The notes below the pieces were generated by a model. That model was not told where the DNA came from and did no database searches. It was given only the letters and a program-made list of their open reading frames with translations. From DASYSL01 sp036003365 (lineage in GTDB: Bacteria > Eisenbacteria > RBG-16-71-46 > DASYSL01), in the NCBI GenBank assembly GCA_036003365.1, contig DASYSL010000042.1, positions 1-35,970 of the forward strand: a stretch of DNA of 35,970 nucleotides. The letters are read 5' to 3'. Positions 20,401-28,249 of this stretch are shown here, one piece after another (positions within the stretch are counted from its first letter, which is position 1; each line of letters starts with the position of its first letter). The translations under genes and the position numbers were made by a program.

Positions 20401-20440
20401 CCAGCGCGATGCCATGGATGGTGCGATTGCGAAGAGCCAC
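17432..20440 (-). CDS. Secreted Ig-repeat protein with type-9-like sorting C-terminus
   Basis: 1002 residues from GTG 20440, which has a GGGAGGG (20446-20452) five bases upstream. The frame continues to 20611, but that part has no signal peptide at its N-terminus. Residues 1-27 are a signal peptide ending STAFA. The mature part is a chain of Ig-like domains. A recurring unit opens GPYTRLQVLVPGETA near residue 28 and returns at about 250, 463 and 579. A Big_1-like domain lies at about 790-890 (GVATADFLSA). The last 90 residues start YPNPFHPGSEPTTIAYVLSD and end with FVWDGRNGDGTYVASGGY and an Arg-rich tail, the FlgD-Ig/type 9 sorting pattern. It is first in the operon and is the likely surface or cargo component. 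Confidence 0.87.
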   Translation of the reverse strand: MALRNRTIHGIALAAACLLVSASTAFAGPYTRLQVLVPGETAAPGTSNGKTGTPLNQTAGVPFTITVRACDDSWNTVGTVTNAVQILCSDASATLPSPAQLQSGQRTFTVTLNAGGSFTIFAHDQTDGTIPDGASAKVTSLVLQGFTFSTINQKNQTAGVPMTISMQAVDPAGHVVTGFSGSVALKEITSYGDGRISPATVTLSAGQWTGSVTMYRADETSINRGNVNVYAFLSAAPAKNGTSDPFTVHPGAFSRLQVIVPGQTPLPGSVAGFTGSTSSQSAGRAFNVDVYSTDAYWNPLPSGDNVRLTSSDAAASTPMTSLLTNGFHRFSVSLGTVGTQTLTASDMTNGSITPMTSAGIQVIPSNVDHFVIASIPSPQTAGVGVSVTIRAADATGNTVPGYNASAVLTANTGAGSITPEQVTFTDGVWTGTMVFKGAGGAVSFSCFDYSSPPHSGTSNNFTVNPGPFTGLQILLPGETAQGGTPSGKLGTPTDETAGNLFTITVRAVDDFWNLVPGVSDHVSLGSTDAFAPIPADTALANGQILIPGRLYRSGPQRVWVSDLTNGSIRPDTSGAVNVVGGPFKKVLILAPGESSAPGTVTGRTGTATDQSINYAFTVTVLATDQWWNPVTGPSDVVHVTSGDALAQLPADQAMVNGRADMNVRLSTGGFQQISVSDVTNAAIGGSTTQVRAISSGFHLEASVAPGSARAGEPFSLTVKVTNDAGSVIQEINSFVTVVVQNANSRTPGQGTLLTTQFQLLQGQRTVSETYTFAEPIVITAHDDAGNAPAVSNPITITPGVPAAIQLTANPPWVGGNKHDLLSARLVDAFDNGVPDQAMVFQRLTGNGTLTPVDSLTNANGVATADFLSARQPEFDQIHVSSGALTADLNLQTAFVDPNATGGSVTNYPNPFHPGSEPTTIAYVLSDNATVTLRIFTQSGQPVLKREFSTGAIGGMTGLNEFVWDGRNGDGTYVASGGYIALIEAQGKGETVNTMRRKIAVIR

Positions 20441-20568
20441 GCCGACCCTCCCGGAAGTGGATGCCACCTCTCGACGCTCGATTGCCGCGCGCCACCCGTG
20501 CGAATCGCCCACACGCGACGGCCTCGCGATGTGCTTCAGGGAGCCCCACCCGCTGCACGCGACGTGCC

Positions 20569-20600
20569 GAAATCTGTTGCAGGATGCGTGGCGAGATTTC
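20569..20600. promoter_or_regulatory. Inverted repeat upstream of the Ton-type operon
   Basis: GAAATCT at 20569-20575 and AGATTTC at 20594-20600 are perfect 7-nt arms around an 18-nt centre. This is AT-richer than its surroundings and lies about 130-160 nt upstream of the operon start, so a regulator site is possible. No regulator is assigned. Confidence 0.3.
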
Positions 20601-20981
20601 TGTGCGTACAACGTCCTGCGCCAGACGCGTTTGCGCGACCAGGAAAACGTGGCGTCGGATCGTGTGTGCGAGCCGACCGGTCGTCATGCAATCACGAGCG
20701 GCGCGTTTCGGATTTCGCGACGTGCGGGTCGCGCATGGGCGGCGTGCAGGAGGCACGCCTGAGGTGAAAATTTGAGTGCGCGCGTGCGTCGCGGGACGCG
20801 AGGCCGCTCACCGTGCGCCGGACAGCGTGGAGATTCTTCCCGCCCCTCCACGCCACGAGGCATCTTGCGACGAGGTGAGCCAAACCGTTGACCCGCTGAG
20901 CCTTCTGCGCCGTGTGCGGATTCACGCCAAACCGGGCGGGGCGCGGGCGGCGGGGGCTGCCAAGGCGCGCGAGCCAGAGTA

Positions 20982-20997
20982 GGATCGTCTCCGATCC
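20982..20997 (+). promoter_or_regulatory. Hairpin in the hydrolase leader
   Basis: GGATCG-TCTC-CGATCC forms a perfect 6-bp stem with a 4-nt loop, 13 nt before the GAGGAG ribosome-binding site of the hydrolase gene. It could be an operator dyad or an mRNA leader hairpin. Confidence 0.35.
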
Positions 20998-21023
20998 GCC
21001 CCCCTTCCGCGAGGAGATCCGCC

Positions 21024-21881
21024 ATGAGCCCGACGACGGCGCAGGAATCGCGCAGCATGATCCATGTCGGTCAGGAGAACACGACTCCGATCGATCTCTA
21101 TTACGAGGACCACGGCTCCGGAAAGCCGGTCGTGCTCATCCATGGCTGGCCGCTGGACGGTGCTTCGTGGGAGAAGCAGACGGCCGCACTCCTGGCCACC
21201 GGCCATCGCGTGATCACCTATGACCGTCGCGGCTTCGGCAAGTCGAGCCAGCCGGCCACCGGCTACGAGTACGACACCTTCGCCGCCGACCTGAGCAAGG
21301 TCCTGAACGCGCTCGATCTTCATGACGTGGCGCTGGTGGGCTTTTCGATGGGCGGCGGGGAAGTGGCGCGCTACCTCGGCACGTACGGCGCGGAGCGCGT
21401 GTCCAAGGCGGTGTTCATCGGCGCCGTGACGCCCTTCCTCCTCAAGAGCTCCGACAATGCCAACGGGGTCGACCAATCGGTGTTCGACGGCATCCAGAAG
21501 GGCCTCGCCAACGACCGTCCAGGCTTTTTGGCGCAATTCCTCCACAACTTCTACAACGTCGACGTCCTGGGCGGAAAGCTCATCAGCGACGAGGCGGTGA
21601 AGAGCAGCTGGACCGTGGCCGTGGGCGCATCCGCCAAGGGCACGCACGACTGCGTGAAGGCCTGGTACACCGATTTCCGCAAGGACCTGGCCAAGATCGA
21701 CGTGCCAACGCTCGTGATCCACGGTGAGCAGGACCGCATCGTGCCCATCGCCATCGCCGGAGCGCTCACGCACGCGAGCATCAAGGGGAGCAAGTACGTG
21801 CCGGTGAAGGACGCGCCGCACGGCTTGTTGTGGACCCACGCCGAGCAGGTGAACGCGGAGCTGGTGAGCTTCCTCGAATAG
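21024..21881 (+). CDS. Alpha/beta hydrolase, non-heme haloperoxidase/esterase type
   Basis: 285 residues, cytoplasmic. VVLIHGWPLDG gives the oxyanion region, VGFSMGGGE the nucleophile elbow with Ser108, GEQDRIVP the acid Asp237, and DAPHGLLWTH the base His266, so the triad is complete. The sequence matches the cofactor-free chloroperoxidase/esterase branch (arylesterase-like). Such enzymes hydrolyse small esters and can catalyse perhydrolysis; the natural substrate is unknown. GAGGAG at 21011-21016 supports the ATG at 21024. It converges with the ion channel gene with only 3 nt between stops, leaving no room for a separate terminator. Confidence 0.9.
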   Translation: MSPTTAQESRSMIHVGQENTTPIDLYYEDHGSGKPVVLIHGWPLDGASWEKQTAALLATGHRVITYDRRGFGKSSQPATGYEYDTFAADLSKVLNALDLHDVALVGFSMGGGEVARYLGTYGAERVSKAVFIGAVTPFLLKSSDNANGVDQSVFDGIQKGLANDRPGFLAQFLHNFYNVDVLGGKLISDEAVKSSWTVAVGASAKGTHDCVKAWYTDFRKDLAKIDVPTLVIHGEQDRIVPIAIAGALTHASIKGSKYVPVKDAPHGLLWTHAEQVNAELVSFLE

Positions 21882-21884
21882 ACT

Positions 21885-23024
21885 CTAGGCCTCACCGTCC
21901 TCGTGCAGCTCGGACACCGCCTCGCCGGCGACGGTGCGCTGCCAGGCGCTCGTCTTCCAGTTGTCGAGGCGCTCGCGCTCGGGGCTCCAGTCCGGCACCA
22001 CGAGATGGAAGCGCTCGCCGAGCGTCTGCACGTAGGGCTCGTAAAAACGCCGAAGATCGGCGAGGCGTCCGTCGGCCTCGGCGTCGGGCCGCATGGTCAG
22101 GCCCCAGCGGCGCACGTGCTCGCGCATGCGGGCGAGCGCGTCGGGCGTGAGCCGCTCGTGCTTGGGCGGCAGCGGCACGGCGCGGAACACCTGCGAGAGA
22201 TCGACCACGGCGTGGCGGGCCATGGCAAAGGTCAGGCGCGCCTGCCGCTCGATCCCGTCGTCGAACGTCGCCATGGCGAACGCCGTCGAATCGAGGATCG
22301 TGGTCAGCGCCGCGAGCCACGATTGGTTCTGATGCTGCGAGCGGTAATAGGCGAGCGTCGGATAGGAGAGGTGGCTTTCCATGAGCTCGGCGGCCCAGCG
22401 CTCCCACTCGGCGAGCTGGCGCTCGAAGCTCTCGGGATCGGCGCTGCCCTGACGGCGCACCAGCATCTCCGCCGTGGGCGGTGATCCGGCGCGCGCGTCG
22501 AGGAGCGAGATGCTGAGCTCGCGGCGCGAGAACGCCTGATAGAGCACCGGCAGGTAGCTGATGATGGCGGCCAGGAAGCCGAACCCCATGCCGGCTTCGA
22601 GCACCGTGAAGATCCGCGACACCGACGAGGTGGGCGTCACGTCGCCCAAGCCGAGCGTGAAGAACGTCGTGCCGCTCATATAGAGATCGAGCAGGAAAGT
22701 GGTCGGGGCGCCGTGGGCGGCGACGAGCTGCGAGCCGATGCTCCACTGGAGCAGAGCGAAGCCGAGGGTGAGGCCAAGGGCCCACACCACGAAGAGGACG
22801 AGGATCGAAAGCGGTCCGTAGACGCCGAGGAATCCCTCGCGCCGCTTGCCGGGGGCGAGGCGACCGCCGAGGCCCATCCACACGTTCCACGTCGTTCGGT
22901 AGAAGATCCTCGCCAGACGAACCGAACGGTTCACGGTTTGCGGCAGGACGACGGCCTCGAAGGCATCGCGCAGGATGACGCCGATCAGGAACAATCCCGC
23001 GAGGCCGGCGACCACGTGGCTCAT
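21885..23024 (-). CDS. Two-TM ion channel (potassium-channel-like) with soluble C-terminal domain
   Basis: 379 residues. Hydrophobic segments lie at about 3-22, 70-93 and 140-162, with a pore loop TTFFTLGLGDVTP (selectivity filter TLGLGD at 123-128). The canonical K+ filter is TVGYGD, so Val and Tyr are both Leu here; the Gly and Asp positions are kept and selectivity may differ. Residues 170-379 form a soluble, charge-rich domain that I do not recognise. The start overlaps the MFS stop as ATGA, giving translational coupling in the VOC-MFS-channel operon. Confidence 0.82.
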   Translation of the reverse strand: MSHVVAGLAGLFLIGVILRDAFEAVVLPQTVNRSVRLARIFYRTTWNVWMGLGGRLAPGKRREGFLGVYGPLSILVLFVVWALGLTLGFALLQWSIGSQLVAAHGAPTTFLLDLYMSGTTFFTLGLGDVTPTSSVSRIFTVLEAGMGFGFLAAIISYLPVLYQAFSRRELSISLLDARAGSPPTAEMLVRRQGSADPESFERQLAEWERWAAELMESHLSYPTLAYYRSQHQNQSWLAALTTILDSTAFAMATFDDGIERQARLTFAMARHAVVDLSQVFRAVPLPPKHERLTPDALARMREHVRRWGLTMRPDAEADGRLADLRRFYEPYVQTLGERFHLVVPDWSPERERLDNWKTSAWQRTVAGEAVSELHEDGEA

Positions 23025-24526
23025 GTAATCCCTCGTTGACGGGAAGAGGCGCGCAAGACCCGCCCAGCATCACCGTCCGGGCGCGGACGCGCAACCGGAA
23101 TCCAGATCCATGCGCAGAGCGCGCCGAGAAGTGCCAGAGCCGCCGACGCGCGCGCCACGGCGCGGAATCCGGTCGCAAACGCGAGCCCGGCGACATGGGA
23201 GTGCGCCAAGGCGCTCCTGTTCTCCGCGGCCATCAGGATGCCGAGGAGCGCGATCGAGACGAGCCCGGCCGCGCGTGACACCGCGTTGTTGACGCCGGAG
23301 GCGACGCCCGCGTTGTCCTCCGGCACCGCGTTCATGACGGTCGTGGTCAACGGTGCGACGCTCAGCGACATGCCCAAGCCCAGGATGATCATTCCCGGAA
23401 GGAAGGTGACGGCGTAGGCGCCGCCCACCGAGGGAAGCGAGAGCGCGAAGAAGCCGGCACCGGCCAGCGTCGGGCCCACGAGGAGCGGCAGGCGCGCGCC
23501 GTGGCGCGCCACCAGCCCGCCCGCCCACCGCGACAAGGCGAACATGATGACGATGAGCGGCAAGATGGCAGCACCAGCGCCGAGCGGGGTGTACCCCTGA
23601 ACCTCGATGAGATCGAGCGGCAAGAAGAAGAACACGGTGGCGAGCGCGCCGTAGAGGAAGAGCGTGACCAGGTTGGCGCCCGCGAACGCCCGCGAGCGGA
23701 ACAAGGCGAGCGGAAGCATGGGCGCGGCGGAGCGCGATTCGATGAGCAGGAAGGCGGCGAGGGATGCCGCACCGATCGCGAGCCCGCCGAGCACCAGCGG
23801 ATGGTCCCAGCCTCGGCGCGAGGATTCCACCAGACCGAGAACGCAGCCGCCGAGCCCGACGGTCGCGAGTGCGGCGCCGGGCAGGTCGAGGGAGCGGGCG
23901 TGGGGATTGCGGCTCTCGGGCACCTTGATCAACAGGAGCAGAACGACGGCCGCCAGTGGAAGGTTGAGAAAGAACGCCCAGCGCCAGGAGTGGCTGACGA
24001 GCCAGCCGCCGAGCAGCGGGCCGAGCGCTGTCGTGATGCCGCTGAAACCCGACCACGTGCCAATGGCCTGTCCGCGATGCTCGCGATCGAACGAAGCCGA
24101 GATCAGAGCCAGGCTTCCGGGAACCAGGAGCGCGCCGCCCACTCCCTGCGCCGCGCGGGCGGCGAGCAGGAGAGAGAGCGTGGGGGCGAGAGCGCAGGCC
24201 AGAGACGCCGACGCGAAGATGGCGACGCCGATGGCGAAGACGCGCTTGCGCCCGGCGCGATCGCCGAGCGATCCGCCGACCAGGAGCAAGGCGGACAGAA
24301 ACAGCGTGTAGGCCTCGACCACCCACTGCATGTCGACGAGCGAGGCATGGAGCTCGCGCGCCATGGCCGGGAGCGCAACCGAGACGACAGTGCCGTCGAT
24401 GAAAGCCAGGCTCGAGCCGAGGATCGCCGCCGCCAGAACCCAGGGCCCGCACGGCGAAAGAGCGGCGTCGTGGACGCCGCTCTGGATCGCTGCTTCGTCG
24501 CAGGGAAGTCGGGTGGCCAGGGACAC
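23021..24526 (-). CDS. MFS drug/proton antiporter, DHA2 (EmrB/QacA) type
   Basis: 501 residues, about 14 hydrophobic segments, typical length for DHA2. Residues 42-53 FIDGTVVSVALP match the DHA2 motif D1, 84-95 GGSLGDRAGRKR the MFS motif A, and ALGPLLGGWLVSHSWRWAFF the antiporter motif C region. Such proteins export hydrophobic drugs or metabolites in exchange for protons. The GTG start at 24526 follows the VOC gene stop by 15 nt; no strong ribosome-binding site is visible, so an internal start before the first helix is possible. It is the middle gene of a three-gene operon. Confidence 0.92.
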   Translation of the reverse strand: MSLATRLPCDEAAIQSGVHDAALSPCGPWVLAAAILGSSLAFIDGTVVSVALPAMARELHASLVDMQWVVEAYTLFLSALLLVGGSLGDRAGRKRVFAIGVAIFASASLACALAPTLSLLLAARAAQGVGGALLVPGSLALISASFDREHRGQAIGTWSGFSGITTALGPLLGGWLVSHSWRWAFFLNLPLAAVVLLLLIKVPESRNPHARSLDLPGAALATVGLGGCVLGLVESSRRGWDHPLVLGGLAIGAASLAAFLLIESRSAAPMLPLALFRSRAFAGANLVTLFLYGALATVFFFLPLDLIEVQGYTPLGAGAAILPLIVIMFALSRWAGGLVARHGARLPLLVGPTLAGAGFFALSLPSVGGAYAVTFLPGMIILGLGMSLSVAPLTTTVMNAVPEDNAGVASGVNNAVSRAAGLVSIALLGILMAAENRSALAHSHVAGLAFATGFRAVARASAALALLGALCAWIWIPVARPRPDGDAGRVLRASSRQRGIT

Positions 24527-24541
24527 GCGCCCGCGTTTCTC

Positions 24542-24919
24542 TCAGCTTCCGACGAGAGCCAGGATGTTGCCGTCCGGGTCCTTGAACCAGGCGGCCTTCA
24601 TGCCATCGATGACATGCACGTCGCCGCTGAGCCGGGCGTGCGGCAGCTGGTAATGCTCGAAGGTGATGCCCTTCTGGGACAAGGTTTGGACGAGGCTCTC
24701 GAGCCCAGGAGAGACGTTCCAGGTCGCGGCCGTGGCACGGTTCGTCCCCGCGAATTCCGATCGGTAGACGAGCAAGTCCTGATCGCCGCTGCGATAGGTC
24801 ACGGCTTCGCCACCTTCCTCGTGCACGGGCCGGAATCCGAGCAGATCCTCGTAGAACTTTCTCGCCTTCGGAAGATCCTTGACGGCGATGGTGGCCGTCG
24901 CGCGATGGTCGGCAAGCAT
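24542..24919 (-). CDS. VOC-family (glyoxalase/bleomycin-resistance fold) protein
   Basis: 125 residues, one compact VOC unit: TATIAVKDLPKARKFYEDLL opens the first beta-alpha module and AAWFKDPDGNILALV closes the second, with the usual KDPDGN turn and Glu/His-containing strands. The exact ligand is not predictable; members bind metals, antibiotics or small metabolites. GGAGG at 24925-24929, five bases before the ATG, fixes the start although the frame extends much further upstream. It heads the VOC-MFS-channel operon and is divergent from the Calx-beta gene. Next to an efflux pump a resistance role is possible but unproven. Confidence 0.88.
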   Translation of the reverse strand: MLADHRATATIAVKDLPKARKFYEDLLGFRPVHEEGGEAVTYRSGDQDLLVYRSEFAGTNRATAATWNVSPGLESLVQTLSQKGITFEHYQLPHARLSGDVHVIDGMKAAWFKDPDGNILALVGS

Positions 24920-24977
24920 GACTACCTCCGTGCGGGCGCTCGCTCCAGGGGGCATCCCTATCCTACCCCCGCTGAAG

Positions 24978-25007
24978 TTGACCGTGCCGCCTGCCGATAT
25001 CCATAAT
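24978..25007 (+). promoter_or_regulatory. Sigma-70-type promoter of the Calx-beta protein gene
   Basis: TTGACC at 24978-24983 and CATAAT at 25002-25007 with an 18-nt spacer, each one base from consensus. Start of transcription would be near 25014, giving a leader of about 100 nt. That leader contains a GGCAAG/CTTGCC stem at 25019-25042. Confidence 0.6.
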
Positions 25008-25112
25008 GGCAGTGTCTCCGGCAAGTCGCCCGACTGCTTGCCACGCATCCCCCGAACCGACACCGAATAGGTTTCCGACCCGCCATGCGTGTCGGCCGCC
25101 TCGGAGGCACGC

Positions 25113-28100
25113 ATGCCGCACTCGGCGCTCCCGATGGATCGCGTCCGCCGCTTTTTCTTTCTTTCCCTGGCTCTCTGCATCGCTCTCGCGCCGCGTTTCG
25201 GCCGCGCCGCCGAAGCGGACGGTCGCGACGAGCACGAGACACACTCGGTCCGCTTGCAGCCACACGTTGCGGGACGGGCTCCCGGCCAGCGTCTGCCCGA
25301 GGTTCGTGCCACGGTCGTGAACTTCTCGGAGCTGGCGCGGCTCGATGCGCAGCACAAGGGCCAGCGGCCTCCTCTCCGCACCTGGATGACCAACGAGCTG
25401 GAGGAGCCGGACGAGCCGCTCGCCGCGCCTGCGCCCGATCTCGGCTTCGCCCCCATTCGCCCGTTCGTGGCCTCGCCGTCGCCGATCTCGACTTTCATGG
25501 GTCTCGACGACATCCCGATGGCCGACTCGAGCTACGTGGTGATCCCGCCCGACTGCGGCGGCGCCGTGGGGCCGACGCGCATCATGCAGGGGCTCAACAA
25601 CAACTACCGCATCCTCGACAAGTCCACGGGTGCGGTGATCAGCACGCTGGGCACGGCGACTTTCTGGGCGCCGACAGGGGAGACCGCGCTCAACGGACTC
25701 ACCGATCCGCGTACTCTCTACGACCCGTACAACAATCGCTGGATCGTGGAGATGCAGACGGTGACCACGGGCGCCGGCGACATTCTGGTCGGCGTGTCGC
25801 AGACTTCCGACCCAGCGGGGGCGTGGAACCTCTACAAGTTCGCCACCGGAGCCACTATCGACTTCCCCATCGTGGGCTTCAACAAGAACTGGGTCGTGGT
25901 GACGATCAACAAATTCACGAACGGCGGCTCCTTCCAGAACGGCATCACGCTGGTGGCCGACTACGGGCAGCTGCGCATCGGCACCCTGGCGGCCACGCTC
26001 TTCACACAGTCGGCGGGCACGCACTTCTGCACGGCGCCTTGCGTCACCTACTCGACGACCTCGGACACGCTCTACCTGGTGACGCACCTGAGCAGTGCCG
26101 GCGCGACATACGCCGTCGACAAGATCACCGGAACGTCTGCGGCTCCGGTGTATACGGCGGGGGGCACGCTCACGCGCGCCGGCGGCGGCTGGGTGCAGCC
26201 GAGCGGCAACATCATGCCGCAGTCGGCGCCCAACTCGGGCACCAGCGCTTGCGGGACGACTCCGTGCCCGATCGAGGCTCAGGATGCGCAGATCCGCTCC
26301 GCGCCCGTGTTCCGGAACGGCAACATCTATTACGCGCAGACCGTGGGTCTGCCCTCGACCGGCCTCACCCACACGGCCGCGCAGTGGACCAAGCTCACGA
26401 CGCCCGGCGGCACCGTGGTCGACGGGGGGCGTATCGACGACGCCACCGCCACCGCGACCAACGGCGGCAAGTGGTACTCGAACGTGCACGTTGCGGTGAA
26501 CGCGGCGGGCGACTTCGTGGTGGGCTACACCCAGTTCTCCTCGGCGCAGCATCCCTCAACCGGGTACTCCGTACACGTGGCCGGCGACGCCGCGGGCACG
26601 ATCCGCGATCCGCTCGTCTACAAGGCGGGCGAGGACTACTACCACAAGACGTTTTCGACGGCCACGGGGCGCAATCGCTGGGGTGATTTCAGCCAGGCGC
26701 AGGTCGATCCGAGCGACGACAATGCGCTGTGGGTCATCCAGGAGTATGGCAAGAACCGTACGGGCACCAACGACGGCAACACCGGCACCAACAGCAGCAG
26801 GTGGTCGACGTACTGGGCCAAGGTCTCGCTGACCCCGCTGCCGACGGTGACGTTGAGTCCGGGCCCGAGCCTGAACGAGGGCAACAGTGGAACGACCTCG
26901 TTCCCGTTCACGGTGAACCTCTCGCAGACTTCCTCGCAGCCGGTCACCGTCCATTTCCATACGCTCGACGGCACGGCCATGGCAGCGAACAACGACTACG
27001 TGGGCGTGAGTGACACGGTCTCGGTCTTGCCGGGCAATCTGACTGCCACGATCAATGTCACCGTGAACGGCGACACCACCTGTGAAGGCAACGAGACCTT
27101 CAACGTGGGCATGACGTCGGTCGAAAATGGCGTGCTGGGCGCGCCTTCGACGGTGACCGCCACCATCTTGAACGACGACTCGAAGACGATCACCGCGAGC
27201 GCCGGCCCCAATGGCGCCATCTCGCCCCTGGGTGCGGTGAACGTGGCCTGTGGCGGCAGCCAGTCGTTCACCATCACCCCCGACGCGCACTACCACGTGG
27301 CCGACGTCGTCGTGGACGGCGTGTCGGTCGGCGCGGTCACCAGCTATCCGTTCACCAACGTCACGCAATCGCACACCATTGATGCCAGCTTCGCCATCGA
27401 TCAGCAGACCTTGGCGGTGACCGTGGTGGGTCACGGCTCGGTGACGAAAGCCCCGAATCAGCCAACTTACGATTACGGCTCGAACGTCGACCTGACGGCG
27501 ACGCCCGATCCGGGCTACACCTTCGCGGGCTGGAGCGGCGACGCTTCCGGAAACGCTAGTCCGCTCTCGGTCACCATGGACGCGGACAAGAACATCACGG
27601 CCACGTTCACCGACATCGGCGCGCCCACCGTGCAGGTCACGGCGCCCAACGGCGGCGAGAGCGTCGTCCTGGGCGCCAATCTCGACATCACCTGGACCGC
27701 CGCGGACAACGAGAGTGTGACCGTCGTCGACTTGCTGCTGTCGAGGAACGGTGTCGGCGGGCCCTACGAAGACATCGTCGATGGCGTGGCGAACACCGGA
27801 CTCTACTCGTGGGCGGTCACCGGTCCGCCCACCGACAGCGCGCTGGTCAAGGTGGTGGCTCACGACCTCTCGGCCAACACCGGCGAAGACGTGAGCGACT
27901 CGCTCTTCCAGATCACCGACGCCGTGGCCGCGCAGACGAGGTCGCTGGTCGCGCTCGCCTTTGATGGCGTGCAGCCCAATCCCTCGAGCGGCAGCGTGAG
28001 CTTCCGTTACGGCTTGCCGCGAGACGCCGCCATGCGCCTGGCCATCCTGGACGTCCACGGCCGTGAAGTCGCCGTCGTGACCAGCGGCCAGCAATCCTCC

Positions 28101-28223
28101 GGCTGGCATGGCGTGAGCTGGAGCGGAACCTCGAGCCGCGGCCGCGCCGGCGCCGGCGTCTACTTCGCCGAGCTCTCCAGCGAGGGCAGGACAATCGTGC
28201 GCCGCTTCGCGCTCTTGCGCTGA
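25113..28223 (+). CDS. Large secreted protein: beta-rich N-domain, Calx-beta, InlB-like repeats, sorting C-terminus
   Basis: 1036 residues from ATG 25113, supported by GGAGG at 25103-25107. A signal peptide follows a short basic N-terminus (RRFFFLSLALCIALA, cleavage after about GRAA). Residues 30-570 are a beta-rich domain that I cannot name. Residues 577-689 are a Calx-beta domain (PSLNEGNSG to TATILNDD). Residues about 690-832 hold two divergent InlB B-repeat-like units (ATPDPGYTFAGWSGDASG). A Fn3-like segment precedes a C-terminal FlgD/type-9-like module (VQPNPSSGSVSFRYGLPRDA, then AGVYFAELSS and an Arg-rich tail). Probably a surface adhesin or exported enzyme that could use the same export route as the Ig-repeat protein. 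It stands alone with its own promoter and terminator. Confidence 0.88.
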   Translation: MPHSALPMDRVRRFFFLSLALCIALAPRFGRAAEADGRDEHETHSVRLQPHVAGRAPGQRLPEVRATVVNFSELARLDAQHKGQRPPLRTWMTNELEEPDEPLAAPAPDLGFAPIRPFVASPSPISTFMGLDDIPMADSSYVVIPPDCGGAVGPTRIMQGLNNNYRILDKSTGAVISTLGTATFWAPTGETALNGLTDPRTLYDPYNNRWIVEMQTVTTGAGDILVGVSQTSDPAGAWNLYKFATGATIDFPIVGFNKNWVVVTINKFTNGGSFQNGITLVADYGQLRIGTLAATLFTQSAGTHFCTAPCVTYSTTSDTLYLVTHLSSAGATYAVDKITGTSAAPVYTAGGTLTRAGGGWVQPSGNIMPQSAPNSGTSACGTTPCPIEAQDAQIRSAPVFRNGNIYYAQTVGLPSTGLTHTAAQWTKLTTPGGTVVDGGRIDDATATATNGGKWYSNVHVAVNAAGDFVVGYTQFSSAQHPSTGYSVHVAGDAAGTIRDPLVYKAGEDYYHKTFSTATGRNRWGDFSQAQVDPSDDNALWVIQEYGKNRTGTNDGNTGTNSSRWSTYWAKVSLTPLPTVTLSPGPSLNEGNSGTTSFPFTVNLSQTSSQPVTVHFHTLDGTAMAANNDYVGVSDTVSVLPGNLTATINVTVNGDTTCEGNETFNVGMTSVENGVLGAPSTVTATILNDDSKTITASAGPNGAISPLGAVNVACGGSQSFTITPDAHYHVADVVVDGVSVGAVTSYPFTNVTQSHTIDASFAIDQQTLAVTVVGHGSVTKAPNQPTYDYGSNVDLTATPDPGYTFAGWSGDASGNASPLSVTMDADKNITATFTDIGAPTVQVTAPNGGESVVLGANLDITWTAADNESVTVVDLLLSRNGVGGPYEDIVDGVANTGLYSWAVTGPPTDSALVKVVAHDLSANTGEDVSDSLFQITDAVAAQTRSLVALAFDGVQPNPSSGSVSFRYGLPRDAAMRLAILDVHGREVAVVTSGQQSSGWHGVSWSGTSSRGRAGAGVYFAELSSEGRTIVRRFALLR

Positions 28224-28249
28224 TCGCAGCCGATCACCCGCTTGCCCGA

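Larger units (their letters stand above)
20441..21023. other. Divergent intergenic region, no gene supported
   Basis: 583 nt between the start of the Ton-type operon and the divergent hydrolase. Open frames here have no recognisable protein features. Visible elements are the operon's ribosome-binding site, an inverted repeat GAAATCT/AGATTTC (20569-20575 and 20594-20600), an AT-rich patch GTGAAAATTTGA near 20764, and a hairpin at 20982-20997. Promoters for both directions must lie here; I found no convincing -35/-10 pair. Confidence 0.6.

Noticed and set aside
20441..20611. 57-codon N-terminal extension of the Ig-repeat protein
   Set aside because: It would bury the signal peptide internally, whereas GTG 20440 has a GGGAGGG site at ideal spacing.
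24920..25513. Long N-terminal extension of the VOC protein
   Set aside because: It runs antisense through the signal peptide of the Calx-beta gene and through that gene's promoter. The internal ATG has GGAGG at ideal spacing and starts the VOC fold.
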